From Pseudomonadota bacterium (lineage in GTDB: Bacteria > Pseudomonadota > Gammaproteobacteria > Burkholderiales > JABEVD01), in the NCBI GenBank assembly GCA_021848825.1, contig JAJZTQ010000001.1:236115-300114 (forward strand): a stretch of 64,000 bases of DNA, given 5' to 3'. Of the stretch, positions 1-7,707 are shown piece after piece. Under the pieces are notes generated by a model. The model made no database searches, was not told where the DNA came from, and saw nothing but the letters and a program-made list of their open reading frames with translations. The position numbers and the translations under genes were made by a program. Positions within the stretch are counted from its first letter, which is position 1. Each line of letters begins with the position of its first letter.

Positions 1-1
1 C

Positions 2-331
2 AAGACAGACTATTCGGGTCCACTCGACGCCAACATCCTTTTCACGAGAATGGGAGATGAAGACCGGAACGACGAAAGGGTGGGCTATCGACTCAATCAG
101 GGAAAGATAGAGGCCCTGCTCTGGGCGCATGTCGACCAGGCGCCGGGAACGAAGCCTGATATCTATCCCCTGCTCTCCCATGTCAGGTCTTTCGAATTGC
201 GCTATCTCGCAATCAACAATACCTGGGTTCCCTTCTGGCCGCTTCCGGGGCAGATTCGGCCGAAGGCAGTTCAGGCCAGCGTGACGCTTGAATCGGGAGA
301 GAAAATCGTGCGAACCTTTTCGCTGTTATGA
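2..331 (+). CDS. gspJ: GspJ, type II secretion minor pseudopilin (C-terminal part)
   Basis: This is an incomplete gene; the start lies left of the window and the frame is open from base 2. The visible 109 residues look like the periplasmic globular part of GspJ, a minor pseudopilin at the tip of the type II secretion pseudopilus. Recognisable family segments are DANILFTRMG and VGYRLNQGKIEALLW, and the end resembles the closing beta-strands of GspJ (QASVTLESGEKIVRTF). The stop codon TGA overlaps the ATG of the next gene, gspK, which with GspI, J and K forms the tip complex. Identification rests largely on position directly before gspK; the fragment alone would be a moderate call. Confidence 0.8.
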   Translation, partial: KTDYSGPLDANILFTRMGDEDRNDERVGYRLNQGKIEALLWAHVDQAPGTKPDIYPLLSHVRSFELRYLAINNTWVPFWPLPGQIRPKAVQASVTLESGEKIVRTFSLL

Positions 332-1236
332 AAGAGAAAGGGGCTGCCATCATCATGGCGATTCTGATCGTCGCGGTTTCGGCCACGCTCGCTGCCTCCC
401 TTGCGTGGCGCGAGGGCATCTTCGCCAGAAGGCTCGAAAACGACGAAGAAAGGACAGATGCGAAATGGCTCGCCCAGGCTGGGACGAATTTCGCCGCAGC
501 GGTGCTGAACGACGATGCAAGGCACAACATCGTGGATTATCAGGGCGAGGCATGGGCCACCCAGTTGCCGGCCATGCCCGTCGAAAACGGGGAAGTCTCA
601 GGCTTCATAACCGATCAGCAGGGCCTTTTCAATCTCAACAATCTCGCCCTCAATGGCAAAACCGACGTCGCACACCTGATGCAGTTTCGAGCGCTTCTCT
701 CCCTGCTTGGAATCCAGCCCGATCTCGCGGAAGCGGTTGCAGACTGGATCGACTCGGACAGCGCGGTCCAGAGTCCGGGTGGCGCTGAAAATTCCTATTA
801 TCTCGGATTGCCTGATCCTTACCGTGCGGCTAATATGCCGTTTGCGGAAATCGATGATCTCTCCCTGGTCAAAGGTTTCGACGAGGCAACCATGGAAAGA
901 TTGAAGCCCTACGTGACCGTTCTGCCGAACACGACTCAAGTAAACGTCAACACGGCGCCTCCGGAAGTGCTGGCCGCGATTCTGCCCGGCCTTTCGCTGT
1001 CACGCGCCAACGAACTGGTGAACAGGCGCAATCAGCATTATTTCAACGACGTGGCCGATTTCAGATCGGCGATTCCTGATCCCAACGTCATCATCCAGGA
1101 CAATCAAGTCGAAGTGGCCAGCCAGTATTTCCTGGTGACGGTCAATGCCAGGCAGGGAAAATCCAGGGTCACCATGGAGACGCTGCTCGATCGTGAAGGC
1201 ACGGCTTGGCCGAGAGCGGTATGGCACAGATCATGA
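328..1236 (+). CDS. gspK: GspK, type II secretion minor pseudopilin
   Basis: A 302-residue minor pseudopilin that caps the pseudopilus of the type II secretion system. The N-terminus MKEKGAAIIMAILIVAVSA is a prepilin-type leader: a short basic segment ending in Gly5, then a hydrophobic helix, so cleavage by the prepilin peptidase after Gly5 is expected. Unlike major pseudopilins there is no Glu at +5 of the mature form, which is typical of GspK. The stretch GFITDQQGLFNLNNL (about residues 91-105) and the later NTTQVNVNTAPPEVLAA segment (about 201-217) are characteristic of GspK and its helix-hairpin-helix-like region. It overlaps gspJ by 4 bases and gspL at its 3' end, so it is translated within one operon. 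Confidence 0.93.
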   Translation: MKEKGAAIIMAILIVAVSATLAASLAWREGIFARRLENDEERTDAKWLAQAGTNFAAAVLNDDARHNIVDYQGEAWATQLPAMPVENGEVSGFITDQQGLFNLNNLALNGKTDVAHLMQFRALLSLLGIQPDLAEAVADWIDSDSAVQSPGGAENSYYLGLPDPYRAANMPFAEIDDLSLVKGFDEATMERLKPYVTVLPNTTQVNVNTAPPEVLAAILPGLSLSRANELVNRRNQHYFNDVADFRSAIPDPNVIIQDNQVEVASQYFLVTVNARQGKSRVTMETLLDREGTAWPRAVWHRS

Positions 1237-2399
1237 ATCGTCTCAGGATCTATCCGGTTTCCGCAATGGAATGGGCATTGATCGAAAACGATCAGGTCAT
1301 CGAATCTGGCAGCGGGCATTCCTTCCCGAATGCCGACGAATGCGAAGTCGTCGTGCCGTTTTCGCTCATTTCCCTGGCGACGGCGAAGCTGCCCAAGGTC
1401 AACTCGAAACGGCTCCTGGAGATCGCGCCTTACGCAATCGAGGATGCGGTCATCTCCGAGCCTGAAAAAAACCTCGCCCTGCCTTTGAAGAAACTTCAGG
1501 ACGACACCACATTGCTCGCCGTCATAGACAGGGGCTGGATGGACGGGCTTCTCGCCGAACTCGGAAAATCTGGGCTGGAGCCAAAAAGAGCTGTTCCCGA
1601 GCTCCTTCTTCCGTCATTGAAGGCGGGCGAATGGGCTCTCGTCCTCCTGGGTCCCGAAGGATTTCTGAAGACTTCCGAAGAAGCTGCATTTTCCCTGGAT
1701 TGCCATGGACAAGAACCGCCGGTCGGCCTCAAGCTTGCCCTCGAGAGGGAGCGGCCCGAGAAAATACTGGTCTATTCGAAGGATTATCCGGATCTCGAGC
1801 AGTGGGAGAAAATGCTCGGCATTCCCTTTAGACAAGCGGGAGCATGGGACTGGAAAAAGGCGGAATTCCGACGTGAAATCAACCTGATCGGGCGATCTGC
1901 CTCAAGATCCTTCGAAATCGACTGGCGGCCTTTCAAGCCTGCGTTATTCATCCTGTTCATGATGATTGCGCTGCAGTTTTCAGGAACGGTTTACGAGTGG
2001 ATCCACCTTTCCCGGGAAAAAAAGGCGATCTTCACCGAGATGGACAGGCTATTCAGACAGAGCTTTCCCGAGGCCAGGGTGGTCGTGGATGCGCCTCTCC
2101 AGATGAAAAGGAAGCTCGAGGAGCTTAGGCGTTCAGGCGGAAACAGGCAGCCGGGGGATTTCATTCCGCTGATGGCATCGCTCTCGGGCGAAATCGCATC
2201 CCTTCCGTCGGGAAGCCTTTCGAGCATCGATTATTCAGCAGAAGGCCTCGATCTTTCAGCCGGATTTCCAGGCAAGGATGCGCTCGACATGTTCAGGAAA
2301 AAACTGGAATCGGGAGGATTGAAAGTCGAGCTGAAGAAGGTCGAAGAGAAGGATAACGGCGTGCTTGCAACCCTTCATGTCGGTTCGGGAGGAAGTTGA
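1233..2399 (+). CDS. gspL: GspL, type II secretion inner-membrane platform protein
   Basis: GspL links the cytoplasmic ATPase GspE to the inner-membrane platform. From ATG 1233 the protein is 388 residues. The first ~230 form the actin-like cytoplasmic domain, a single hydrophobic helix follows (FKPALFILFMMIALQF, about 235-250), and a periplasmic ferredoxin-like domain completes it. I chose ATG 1233 because it makes an ATGA overlap with the gspK stop and gives the family-like start MNRLRIYP. ATG 1221, preceded by GAGAG, and TTG 1206 are in-frame alternatives. The gene ends in TTGATG, sharing a base with the gspM start. Confidence 0.88.
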   Translation: MNRLRIYPVSAMEWALIENDQVIESGSGHSFPNADECEVVVPFSLISLATAKLPKVNSKRLLEIAPYAIEDAVISEPEKNLALPLKKLQDDTTLLAVIDRGWMDGLLAELGKSGLEPKRAVPELLLPSLKAGEWALVLLGPEGFLKTSEEAAFSLDCHGQEPPVGLKLALERERPEKILVYSKDYPDLEQWEKMLGIPFRQAGAWDWKKAEFRREINLIGRSASRSFEIDWRPFKPALFILFMMIALQFSGTVYEWIHLSREKKAIFTEMDRLFRQSFPEARVVVDAPLQMKRKLEELRRSGGNRQPGDFIPLMASLSGEIASLPSGSLSSIDYSAEGLDLSAGFPGKDALDMFRKKLESGGLKVELKKVEEKDNGVLATLHVGSGGS

Positions 2400-2884
2400 T
2401 GGAAGCGCTCAAGCGATTCTGGATCGAGCGAAACGAGCGTGAAAGGAAGGTGCTCCTGTTCGCCTTCTTCTTCGTTTTCTCGGCGCTCGCCTATGCTTTC
2501 GTCCTGCAGCCCGGAGAAAAGGAAAGGATCAAGCTCAGGAGGGAGATCCCGCAGCTTAAGGAAAAGCTTGCAGAAATGCGCATGGAAGCATCCGAAATCG
2601 AGAGATCGACCAAAGCCCCTGGGAGGGACGCAGCCCGGGACATCAAGGGTGAAATCGAGGCATCTGCGAATTCGGCCGGAATGGGACTGAAGAGCATCGA
2701 GAAGGACGGTGACGGTCAAGTACACGCCGAATTTCCTTCGGTTTCATTCGACAGATGGGTAACCTGGGTGGAGAAGGTCGAGAAGGATGCCCATGTCAGG
2801 CTGGTGTCTGGGCACATCCAACGGCTCGACCAGATCGGCAATGTCAGGATCAATGCGGCATTCGCGCCATGGGGAAAATCTTGA
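2399..2884 (+). CDS. gspM: GspM, type II secretion inner-membrane protein
   Basis: A 161-residue bitopic membrane protein. A short cytoplasmic N-terminus (MEALKRFWIERNERERK) precedes one transmembrane helix at about residues 18-36, then a coiled-coil-prone charged segment (residues 40-70) and a small periplasmic ferredoxin-like domain. This is the usual GspM layout and it partners GspL in the platform. The start ATG 2399 overlaps the gspL stop by one base (TGATG); an upstream TTG at 2396 would add only one Met. Sequence conservation in this family is low, so position between gspL and gspN carries weight. Confidence 0.88.
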   Translation: MEALKRFWIERNERERKVLLFAFFFVFSALAYAFVLQPGEKERIKLRREIPQLKEKLAEMRMEASEIERSTKAPGRDAARDIKGEIEASANSAGMGLKSIEKDGDGQVHAEFPSVSFDRWVTWVEKVEKDAHVRLVSGHIQRLDQIGNVRINAAFAPWGKS

Positions 2885-3591
2885 GAAGCCATGTCTTTTC
2901 GGGGATATTGCTCTATCTCGCCTTCCTCGTTGCGACCATCCCCGCGAGCATGATGGATGTCATTTCGAATCGCCTTTCCAGCGGAAAAATCAGGTTCAGC
3001 GACGCGGAAGGTTCATTCTGGAAAGGTTCAGCCACGCTGGGCGTGCTCGGGCGCGAAGGCGAAAGGTTTTCGTGGAAGATCTTCCCTGGAGAAATGCTGA
3101 GAGGTAAAGTGCATGCTTCCGTAATGGAAGGCGGAAGAAGGATGGACGTCATTGCTTCGCCCGACATGCTTCAATTGAAGGATGTTTCTCTCACGCTTCC
3201 CGCATCCATTCTCGCCCTTACAGGCAAAGGGATCGAATCGATCGATCCAGGCGGGGAATTCCAGATTGAAGCTCGCGACTTCGTCGTCTCCAAATCGATG
3301 AAGGGATCGATAACCGGGAAATGGATGAACGCAAGCTCGTCGGTGAGCTCGATCAATCCTCTCGGAAGCTATGTCTTTTCAGGCAAGGGAAAAGATCGAA
3401 GCATCGAGCTTTCGCTCGACACGCTGAACGGCCCTTTGATTCTGAAAGGAACGGGGTCATGGTCGGAAAAGGAGGGATTACGGTTCTCCGCAATGGGGGA
3501 ATCGAAAAGCGAGGGCGTTTCCGATCTGCTCAGGGTGTTGGGGACGCCGGTCGGCGATGGCCTCTATTCACTGAAGCCGGTGAAGTTTTGA
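2869..3591 (+). CDS. gspN: GspN, type II secretion protein N
   Basis: A 240-residue protein with one N-terminal transmembrane helix (ILLYLAFLVATIPASMM) followed by a beta-rich periplasmic region containing FSDAEGSFWKGSATLGV and a later IDPGGEFQIEARDF segment, as in GspN of type II secretion operons. The role of GspN is not fully settled; many systems lack it. The chosen start ATG 2869 lies 16 bases inside the end of gspM. The TGA stop overlaps the TTG start of the following acyltransferase gene, so the whole gspJ-to-acyltransferase block is probably one transcript. A longer open frame from 2755 exists but runs over gspM and is not GspN-like. Confidence 0.85.
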   Translation: MGKILRSHVFSGILLYLAFLVATIPASMMDVISNRLSSGKIRFSDAEGSFWKGSATLGVLGREGERFSWKIFPGEMLRGKVHASVMEGGRRMDVIASPDMLQLKDVSLTLPASILALTGKGIESIDPGGEFQIEARDFVVSKSMKGSITGKWMNASSSVSSINPLGSYVFSGKGKDRSIELSLDTLNGPLILKGTGSWSEKEGLRFSAMGESKSEGVSDLLRVLGTPVGDGLYSLKPVKF

Positions 3592-4286
3592 AGAGAATCG
3601 CCCTCGTCGATGCCGCGAGAGGCATGGCCGTCATGCTGATGATCGCCTATCATTTCTCGTTCGACCTCAACTATTTCGGCGTCATCCATCATGATTTCAA
3701 TCACGAGGCTTTCTGGCTGACATCCCGAGCGATCATCGTAAGCCTTTTCCTGACCCTGGTCGGCATCAGCCTCGTTCTCGCGTCGAGTCAGGATGCCATG
3801 CAATTCTGGAGGAGGCAGGGAAAGCTTTTTCTGGCAGCCTTGATCGTGACTTTCGGAAGCTGGATGATGTTCCCCGAAAGCTACATCTATTTCGGCATAC
3901 TCCATTTCATTTTCTTGGCGAGCCTGATCGGCAGATTCCTTGTCGATCGGCCCAACGCGAGCCTGATTTCAGGAATCCTCGTGATCGCGACAGGATTGAG
4001 CTATTCCAATCCTTTTTTCGACAGACCTTACATGCAGTGGATAGGCCTCATGACCCACAAGCCCTATACGGAGGATTACGTCCCGCTCTTTCCCTGGCTG
4101 GGCGTCGTGCTGATAGGCATTTTCGTCGGCAACTTCCTTTTCGCCAAACACAAGCCTTCCCGGATTTACCGGAATAACCCTCAACTGAAATTCTCATCCT
4201 TTCTCGGCAGACACAGCCTGCTCATCTATCTCGTCCACCAGCCTTTGCTGATCGGCATGCTCTATCTTGTTCTGAAGCTCGCCTGA
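3588..4286 (+). CDS. DUF1624 (HGSNAT-like) membrane acyltransferase
   Basis: A 232-residue multi-spanning membrane protein resembling the heparan-alpha-glucosaminide N-acetyltransferase catalytic-domain family (DUF1624). The start RIALVDAARGMAVMLMIAYHFSFDL has the family's D-x-x-RG-x-A-x-x-M-M pattern with a following conserved His, and the C-terminus LGRHSLLIYLVHQP is typical of membrane acyltransferases. About six or seven hydrophobic helices are visible. The start is TTG 3588, overlapping the gspN stop (TTGA); the first ATG in frame would delete the conserved RIALVDAARG segment. Substrate unknown. Linkage to gspN may only be transcriptional, or it may acylate an envelope glycan. Confidence 0.75.
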   Translation: MKRIALVDAARGMAVMLMIAYHFSFDLNYFGVIHHDFNHEAFWLTSRAIIVSLFLTLVGISLVLASSQDAMQFWRRQGKLFLAALIVTFGSWMMFPESYIYFGILHFIFLASLIGRFLVDRPNASLISGILVIATGLSYSNPFFDRPYMQWIGLMTHKPYTEDYVPLFPWLGVVLIGIFVGNFLFAKHKPSRIYRNNPQLKFSSFLGRHSLLIYLVHQPLLIGMLYLVLKLA

Positions 4287-4287
4287 A

Positions 4288-5475
4288 TCAGAACGCGACA
4301 TAGGGGCCGGTGCCGTAAGGGGTGACAGAACCGTTGATCGCGAAATAAACGCTTCTGCCGAAGAAGAAAGGAAGTCCCCAGTCGAAGGATGTCGGACCCA
4401 CAGCGCTTCCCGCCATATTGCTGAAAAGCAGATTTCCGGTAGATATGAGCTGGTCTGCGTTGGCGACAGAAAAATTCACCGTGATGGCAGAGCCCAATGT
4501 CGCAGAAAGGGACTGGGTCGAGGAAGGGCAATATCCGCCGACGACATAAGTGCATGCCGGGGTTGTCCCGTCCTGGAAGAAGAACATGTTGGATCCGCTG
4601 TCGATGAAGCTGGTGGACAGGGACTGCCCATTGAAGGTCGTCGTGAAGTTCCCGTAACCATCGAGCGGCAATACTTTTGCCTGACCCAACGCATTGTTCG
4701 ACCGGGTGCCTATGCCGAAGATCAATGAGCCTGAAATGCCGGCTGCGCCTGAAGAAGGAATCTGGGGAAGGACGACGACAACGCCGTTGTTGTCGCCCGA
4801 AAAGTTCGGAACAGGGTTCTGGATCTGCACATTCAGGGGTTCAGCATGGGAAGCGCAGCCTGATGTTGGGCATTCGAAATAGATATTGTTGCCGGGGGTA
4901 TTGACGCAGTATTGCCCGCAATCATGCAGGAAAACGCCTATGCCTATCACCCCGTTTGCATTAAGCCCCTGAACGTTTCCTATGAACGGGCCGGGGCATG
5001 CTGCAGGTATGGCGGGATTCTGAGTCGTGCTGACATCGTCTATCACCTGCACGGGAAGGCCGTATGCAGTTTCGCCGCTCATCTTCACATCCGCAGTTTG
5101 CACGCTTCCCCAGGTATAGCCCGAAGCGAACTGGGAGCAATCGTAAAGCGGGTTCCCGCCGCTTCCGGTGACGGGGCTGAGCTGAAGGGCGGAAGGCATG
5201 GCCGACTTCAAGAGGCGTATGCCGTAAGAGCCCGTATCGACGAGGAGATTCGGGATCGTCTGGCAGTTCGAAGTGTTGGGCGTGCAGAAAGTGACGCTCG
5301 CGAGCAGGATATTGACATTGACGGATGCAGGCGCGGCATAAAGCGTCATGACATTGCTGCCGGGCGCGACATTCGTGCTCACCGAAACAGGCGCCGAGGG
5401 GGCAGCGCCCCCTCCCCCCCCTCCCCCCCCGCAGCCTGAGAGGAAGAGGATAAAAAGGAAAAACAGATATTTCAT
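4288..5475 (-). CDS. DUF3443 lipoprotein with pepsin-like DTGS/DSGS motifs
   Basis: A 395-residue predicted lipoprotein of the DUF3443 family. The signal peptide MKYLFFLFILFLSGC ends in a lipobox with lipidated Cys15, followed by eight glycines. No function is assigned to the family that I know of. The sequence shows two aspartate motifs: LLVDTGSYGIRL (Asp80) and SFIDSGSNMFFF (Asp292), 212 residues apart. Between them are NGVIGIG (174-180) and SGSLIFGIGTR (248-258), which resemble the psi-loop and GxLxFGG segments of bilobal aspartic proteases. Seven or more further cysteines suggest an oxidising compartment. It overlaps the DUF2844 gene by 4 bases. The family call is firm; protease activity is my inference. 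Confidence 0.8.
   Translation of the reverse strand: MKYLFFLFILFLSGCGGGGGGGGAAPSAPVSVSTNVAPGSNVMTLYAAPASVNVNILLASVTFCTPNTSNCQTIPNLLVDTGSYGIRLLKSAMPSALQLSPVTGSGGNPLYDCSQFASGYTWGSVQTADVKMSGETAYGLPVQVIDDVSTTQNPAIPAACPGPFIGNVQGLNANGVIGIGVFLHDCGQYCVNTPGNNIYFECPTSGCASHAEPLNVQIQNPVPNFSGDNNGVVVVLPQIPSSGAAGISGSLIFGIGTRSNNALGQAKVLPLDGYGNFTTTFNGQSLSTSFIDSGSNMFFFQDGTTPACTYVVGGYCPSSTQSLSATLGSAITVNFSVANADQLISTGNLLFSNMAGSAVGPTSFDWGLPFFFGRSVYFAINGSVTPYGTGPYVAF
5408..5430 (-). repeat. Homopolymeric G tract (two 9-bp units) in the DUF3443 gene
   Basis: On the coding (minus) strand this reads GGGGGGGGA twice, then five Gs, coding the glycine run right after the lipidated cysteine. Two uninterrupted G8 runs within 23 bases are a classic slippage sequence. 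Loss or gain of one G would frameshift the lipoprotein; loss of a whole 9-base unit would keep frame. The repeat is seen directly; phase variation is inferred. Confidence 0.9.
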
Positions 5476-5894
5476 TTGATGTCGGACGGCAGGAAACCGG
5501 AAGGAAGCTGATCAGGAAGATAGGCCTGCCCTGAAAATGCGCGCATGTGCCCATCGGACCTGACGACAAGGCCGGGAATGTCGACATGGGCAGGTCCTGT
5601 CCCGGCATGCGCCGCGGTGACGTAGGCATTGTAATGGCTGCCGAGAAGCTGCCTCAGGTCAGGCATGAACGGCCCCTGCCATGAAATACCGAAAATGATG
5701 GCGCCGTGCGAGAATTCCTTCACCACGGTCCCTGAAGGAAGCGTCAATGTGCTCACGGTATAGGAAGCGTGAGTCGAGGACTGCATGGAAGCTTGAAAGG
5801 CGCCCGCATCTGCTGACACGGAGGCCGGATTTCCGCCCAGATCGGCCCACGATCGAAGGGGAATAAGCAGGAGCAGCATGAAAAAAATCCTCAT
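5472..5894 (-). CDS. DUF2844 secreted protein
   Basis: A 140-residue protein with a clear Sec signal peptide (MRIFFMLLLLIPLRSWA, cleavage likely after SWA). The mature part begins DLGGNPASVSADAGAFQAS, and LPSGTVVKEFSHGAIIFGISWQGPFMPDLRQLLG is the hallmark of the DUF2844 family. It sits directly upstream of the DUF3443 lipoprotein with a 4-base overlap, a pairing I recall from other beta- and gammaproteobacteria, so the two exported proteins probably act together. I start it at ATG 5894, which has a GAGGT Shine-Dalgarno six bases upstream. The function is unknown; the pairing suggests a chaperone, inhibitor or partner of the DUF3443 protein. Confidence 0.8.
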   Translation of the reverse strand: MRIFFMLLLLIPLRSWADLGGNPASVSADAGAFQASMQSSTHASYTVSTLTLPSGTVVKEFSHGAIIFGISWQGPFMPDLRQLLGSHYNAYVTAAHAGTGPAHVDIPGLVVRSDGHMRAFSGQAYLPDQLPSGFLPSDIK

Positions 5895-5895
5895 T

Positions 5896-7680
5896 TCAAT
5901 ACCTCGAATAGAATTCATCGATTTCCTTCGCATATCTTTCGATCACCTTGTCCCTTTTAAGTTTCAAGGTAGGGGTCAGCAGCCCGTTTTCTATGCTCCA
6001 TGGCTCGAGCAGAAGCAGCACCCTCGATATTTTCGCATAGCCCGGAAACTCCCTGATCTGGCGCGAAATCCGCTCCAGCACCTTCCTCTCGGCAGCCCTG
6101 TCCCTTAGCGCATCGGGGGCGAATCCGTTTTCGTCGGCGAATTTCATCCAGCATTCCGGATTGAGGACTGCAAGCGCGACGAGGCATGGCCGGCCTTCCC
6201 CGCAAACCATGACCTGGTCGAAAAGCCTGTCCCGGAGGATAGCATGCTGCATGTCGGCAGGGGGCACTTTTTCGCCATTCGACATGACGATGATCTCCTT
6301 GAGGCGCCCGGTGATGTAGATGTGCCCCGTTTTTGAAATCCTTGCGGTATCCCCGGTATTGAGCCATCCTTCAGAAGAAATCATCGCTGCCGTCGCTTCC
6401 CTGTTCTTCCAGTAGCCCATCATGTTGCAGGGCCCTTTCACGAGCAGTGCATCGTTTTCTCCTATCTTGACTTCAATATCGTGAAGGGGAAGCCCTGCGC
6501 TCGCAGGAAAGTTGCTGTTTATCTTGTTGGCGCTGACGATGGGGCTTGTTTCGGTGAGCCCGTATCCCTGAAGGAGCGGCAGACCGAGGGACACGAAAAG
6601 CTTAGATATGTCGGGCTGCAGGGGGGCGCCGCCGCTGATCGAAAGCCTGAGCCTGCCCCCGAACCTGCCCAATACCTTGTCTGCAACGAGACGCTTCAGG
6701 ATGGGCCACAAAATCAATGCAGGATGCCATGCCGCCCTTTTCTGCAGGTATTCGAATCTTCTCCAGCCGGTTTTTTCCGTCAGTGAAAAGAGCATCCGGG
6801 AAAAAGCGGAGCCCTTTTCGAGATTCACCCGGATCGAATTGTAGATGCGCTCGTATATCCTCGGGACGGAAACGAGGACGGTCGGGCGGACGATCTGCAT
6901 GTCTTCAAGAAGCAGCTGGATGGATCTCGAAAAGGCAATGGTCGAACCCGCCATGATGCTGATGTAGTAGCCTACGGTACGCTCGAAGGAATGAGAAAGG
7001 GGAAGGAAGGAAAGCATGACGTCCCCCGGTCCTATCGGGAAATGAAGCAGGCCAGCATAGGCATTGGACACGATGTTGCGATGCGAAAGCATGACCCCCT
7101 TGGGATGTCCTGTCGTGCCGGATGTGTAAATGATGGTCGCCAGCGCTTCCCCGTCCCTGGGCAGGGCTTCGGCCAGCTCTGCATTTTTTGGCAACCATTT
7201 CGAGGCGGGCGCGAGTCTTTTTTCTTCCTGATCCTCGACATCAGAGAGGCTCACGAAGCGCCTGACGCAATCCAGTTCGTCCTTCACGCCCTTGAGCGAC
7301 TTCCACTGATTCTCGAAAAGAAGCAGCCTGATTTCAGCATTTTTCGAGATATAGGCGACATTCTCGGCCCGATCAACGGTATAGAGGGGGACGACGACAA
7401 GCCCGAGAGACATGGCTGCCTGGTCGAAGAAAACCCATTCAGGGCAATTCCTGAGCATGATCCCGACCCGATCCCCGGGCGACAATCCTTCCGAAACAAG
7501 CGCTGCCTGCCAGCGCGCGACTTCGTTCCTGGCTTCGTTCCAGGTGATGTCGCGCCATGCATTGTCGTCGAAATGACGGTAGGCAACGGATTGAGGAGAG
7601 CGCTTCGCACGCTCGAGAAAAAGGCCGTGAAGGGTCACGGCCTCTTCGGGTCTGACAAGATGGTCGGTATTGTGGCTCAT
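5896..7680 (-). CDS. Long-chain acyl-CoA synthetase (AMP-forming)
   Basis: A 594-residue ANL-superfamily enzyme, close to FadD15-type long-chain fatty acid-CoA ligases. It activates a fatty acid with ATP to acyl-AMP, then transfers it to CoA. The P-loop-like motif IIYTSGTTGHPKGVMLSH is at residues 183-200. Further AMP-binding signatures are LLQGYGLTETSP, LNTGDTARI and the hinge TGRLKEIIVMSNGEKVPP. It is cytosolic or peripheral to the membrane. The stop is one base from the DUF2844 start, so the three genes could be co-transcribed; no biochemical link is obvious. Chain-length specificity cannot be told from sequence alone. Confidence 0.9.
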   Translation of the reverse strand: MSHNTDHLVRPEEAVTLHGLFLERAKRSPQSVAYRHFDDNAWRDITWNEARNEVARWQAALVSEGLSPGDRVGIMLRNCPEWVFFDQAAMSLGLVVVPLYTVDRAENVAYISKNAEIRLLLFENQWKSLKGVKDELDCVRRFVSLSDVEDQEEKRLAPASKWLPKNAELAEALPRDGEALATIIYTSGTTGHPKGVMLSHRNIVSNAYAGLLHFPIGPGDVMLSFLPLSHSFERTVGYYISIMAGSTIAFSRSIQLLLEDMQIVRPTVLVSVPRIYERIYNSIRVNLEKGSAFSRMLFSLTEKTGWRRFEYLQKRAAWHPALILWPILKRLVADKVLGRFGGRLRLSISGGAPLQPDISKLFVSLGLPLLQGYGLTETSPIVSANKINSNFPASAGLPLHDIEVKIGENDALLVKGPCNMMGYWKNREATAAMISSEGWLNTGDTARISKTGHIYITGRLKEIIVMSNGEKVPPADMQHAILRDRLFDQVMVCGEGRPCLVALAVLNPECWMKFADENGFAPDALRDRAAERKVLERISRQIREFPGYAKISRVLLLLEPWSIENGLLTPTLKLKRDKVIERYAKEIDEFYSRY

Positions 7681-7707
7681 TGGCCCATTATAAGGCCAAA
7701 AGCGCTG

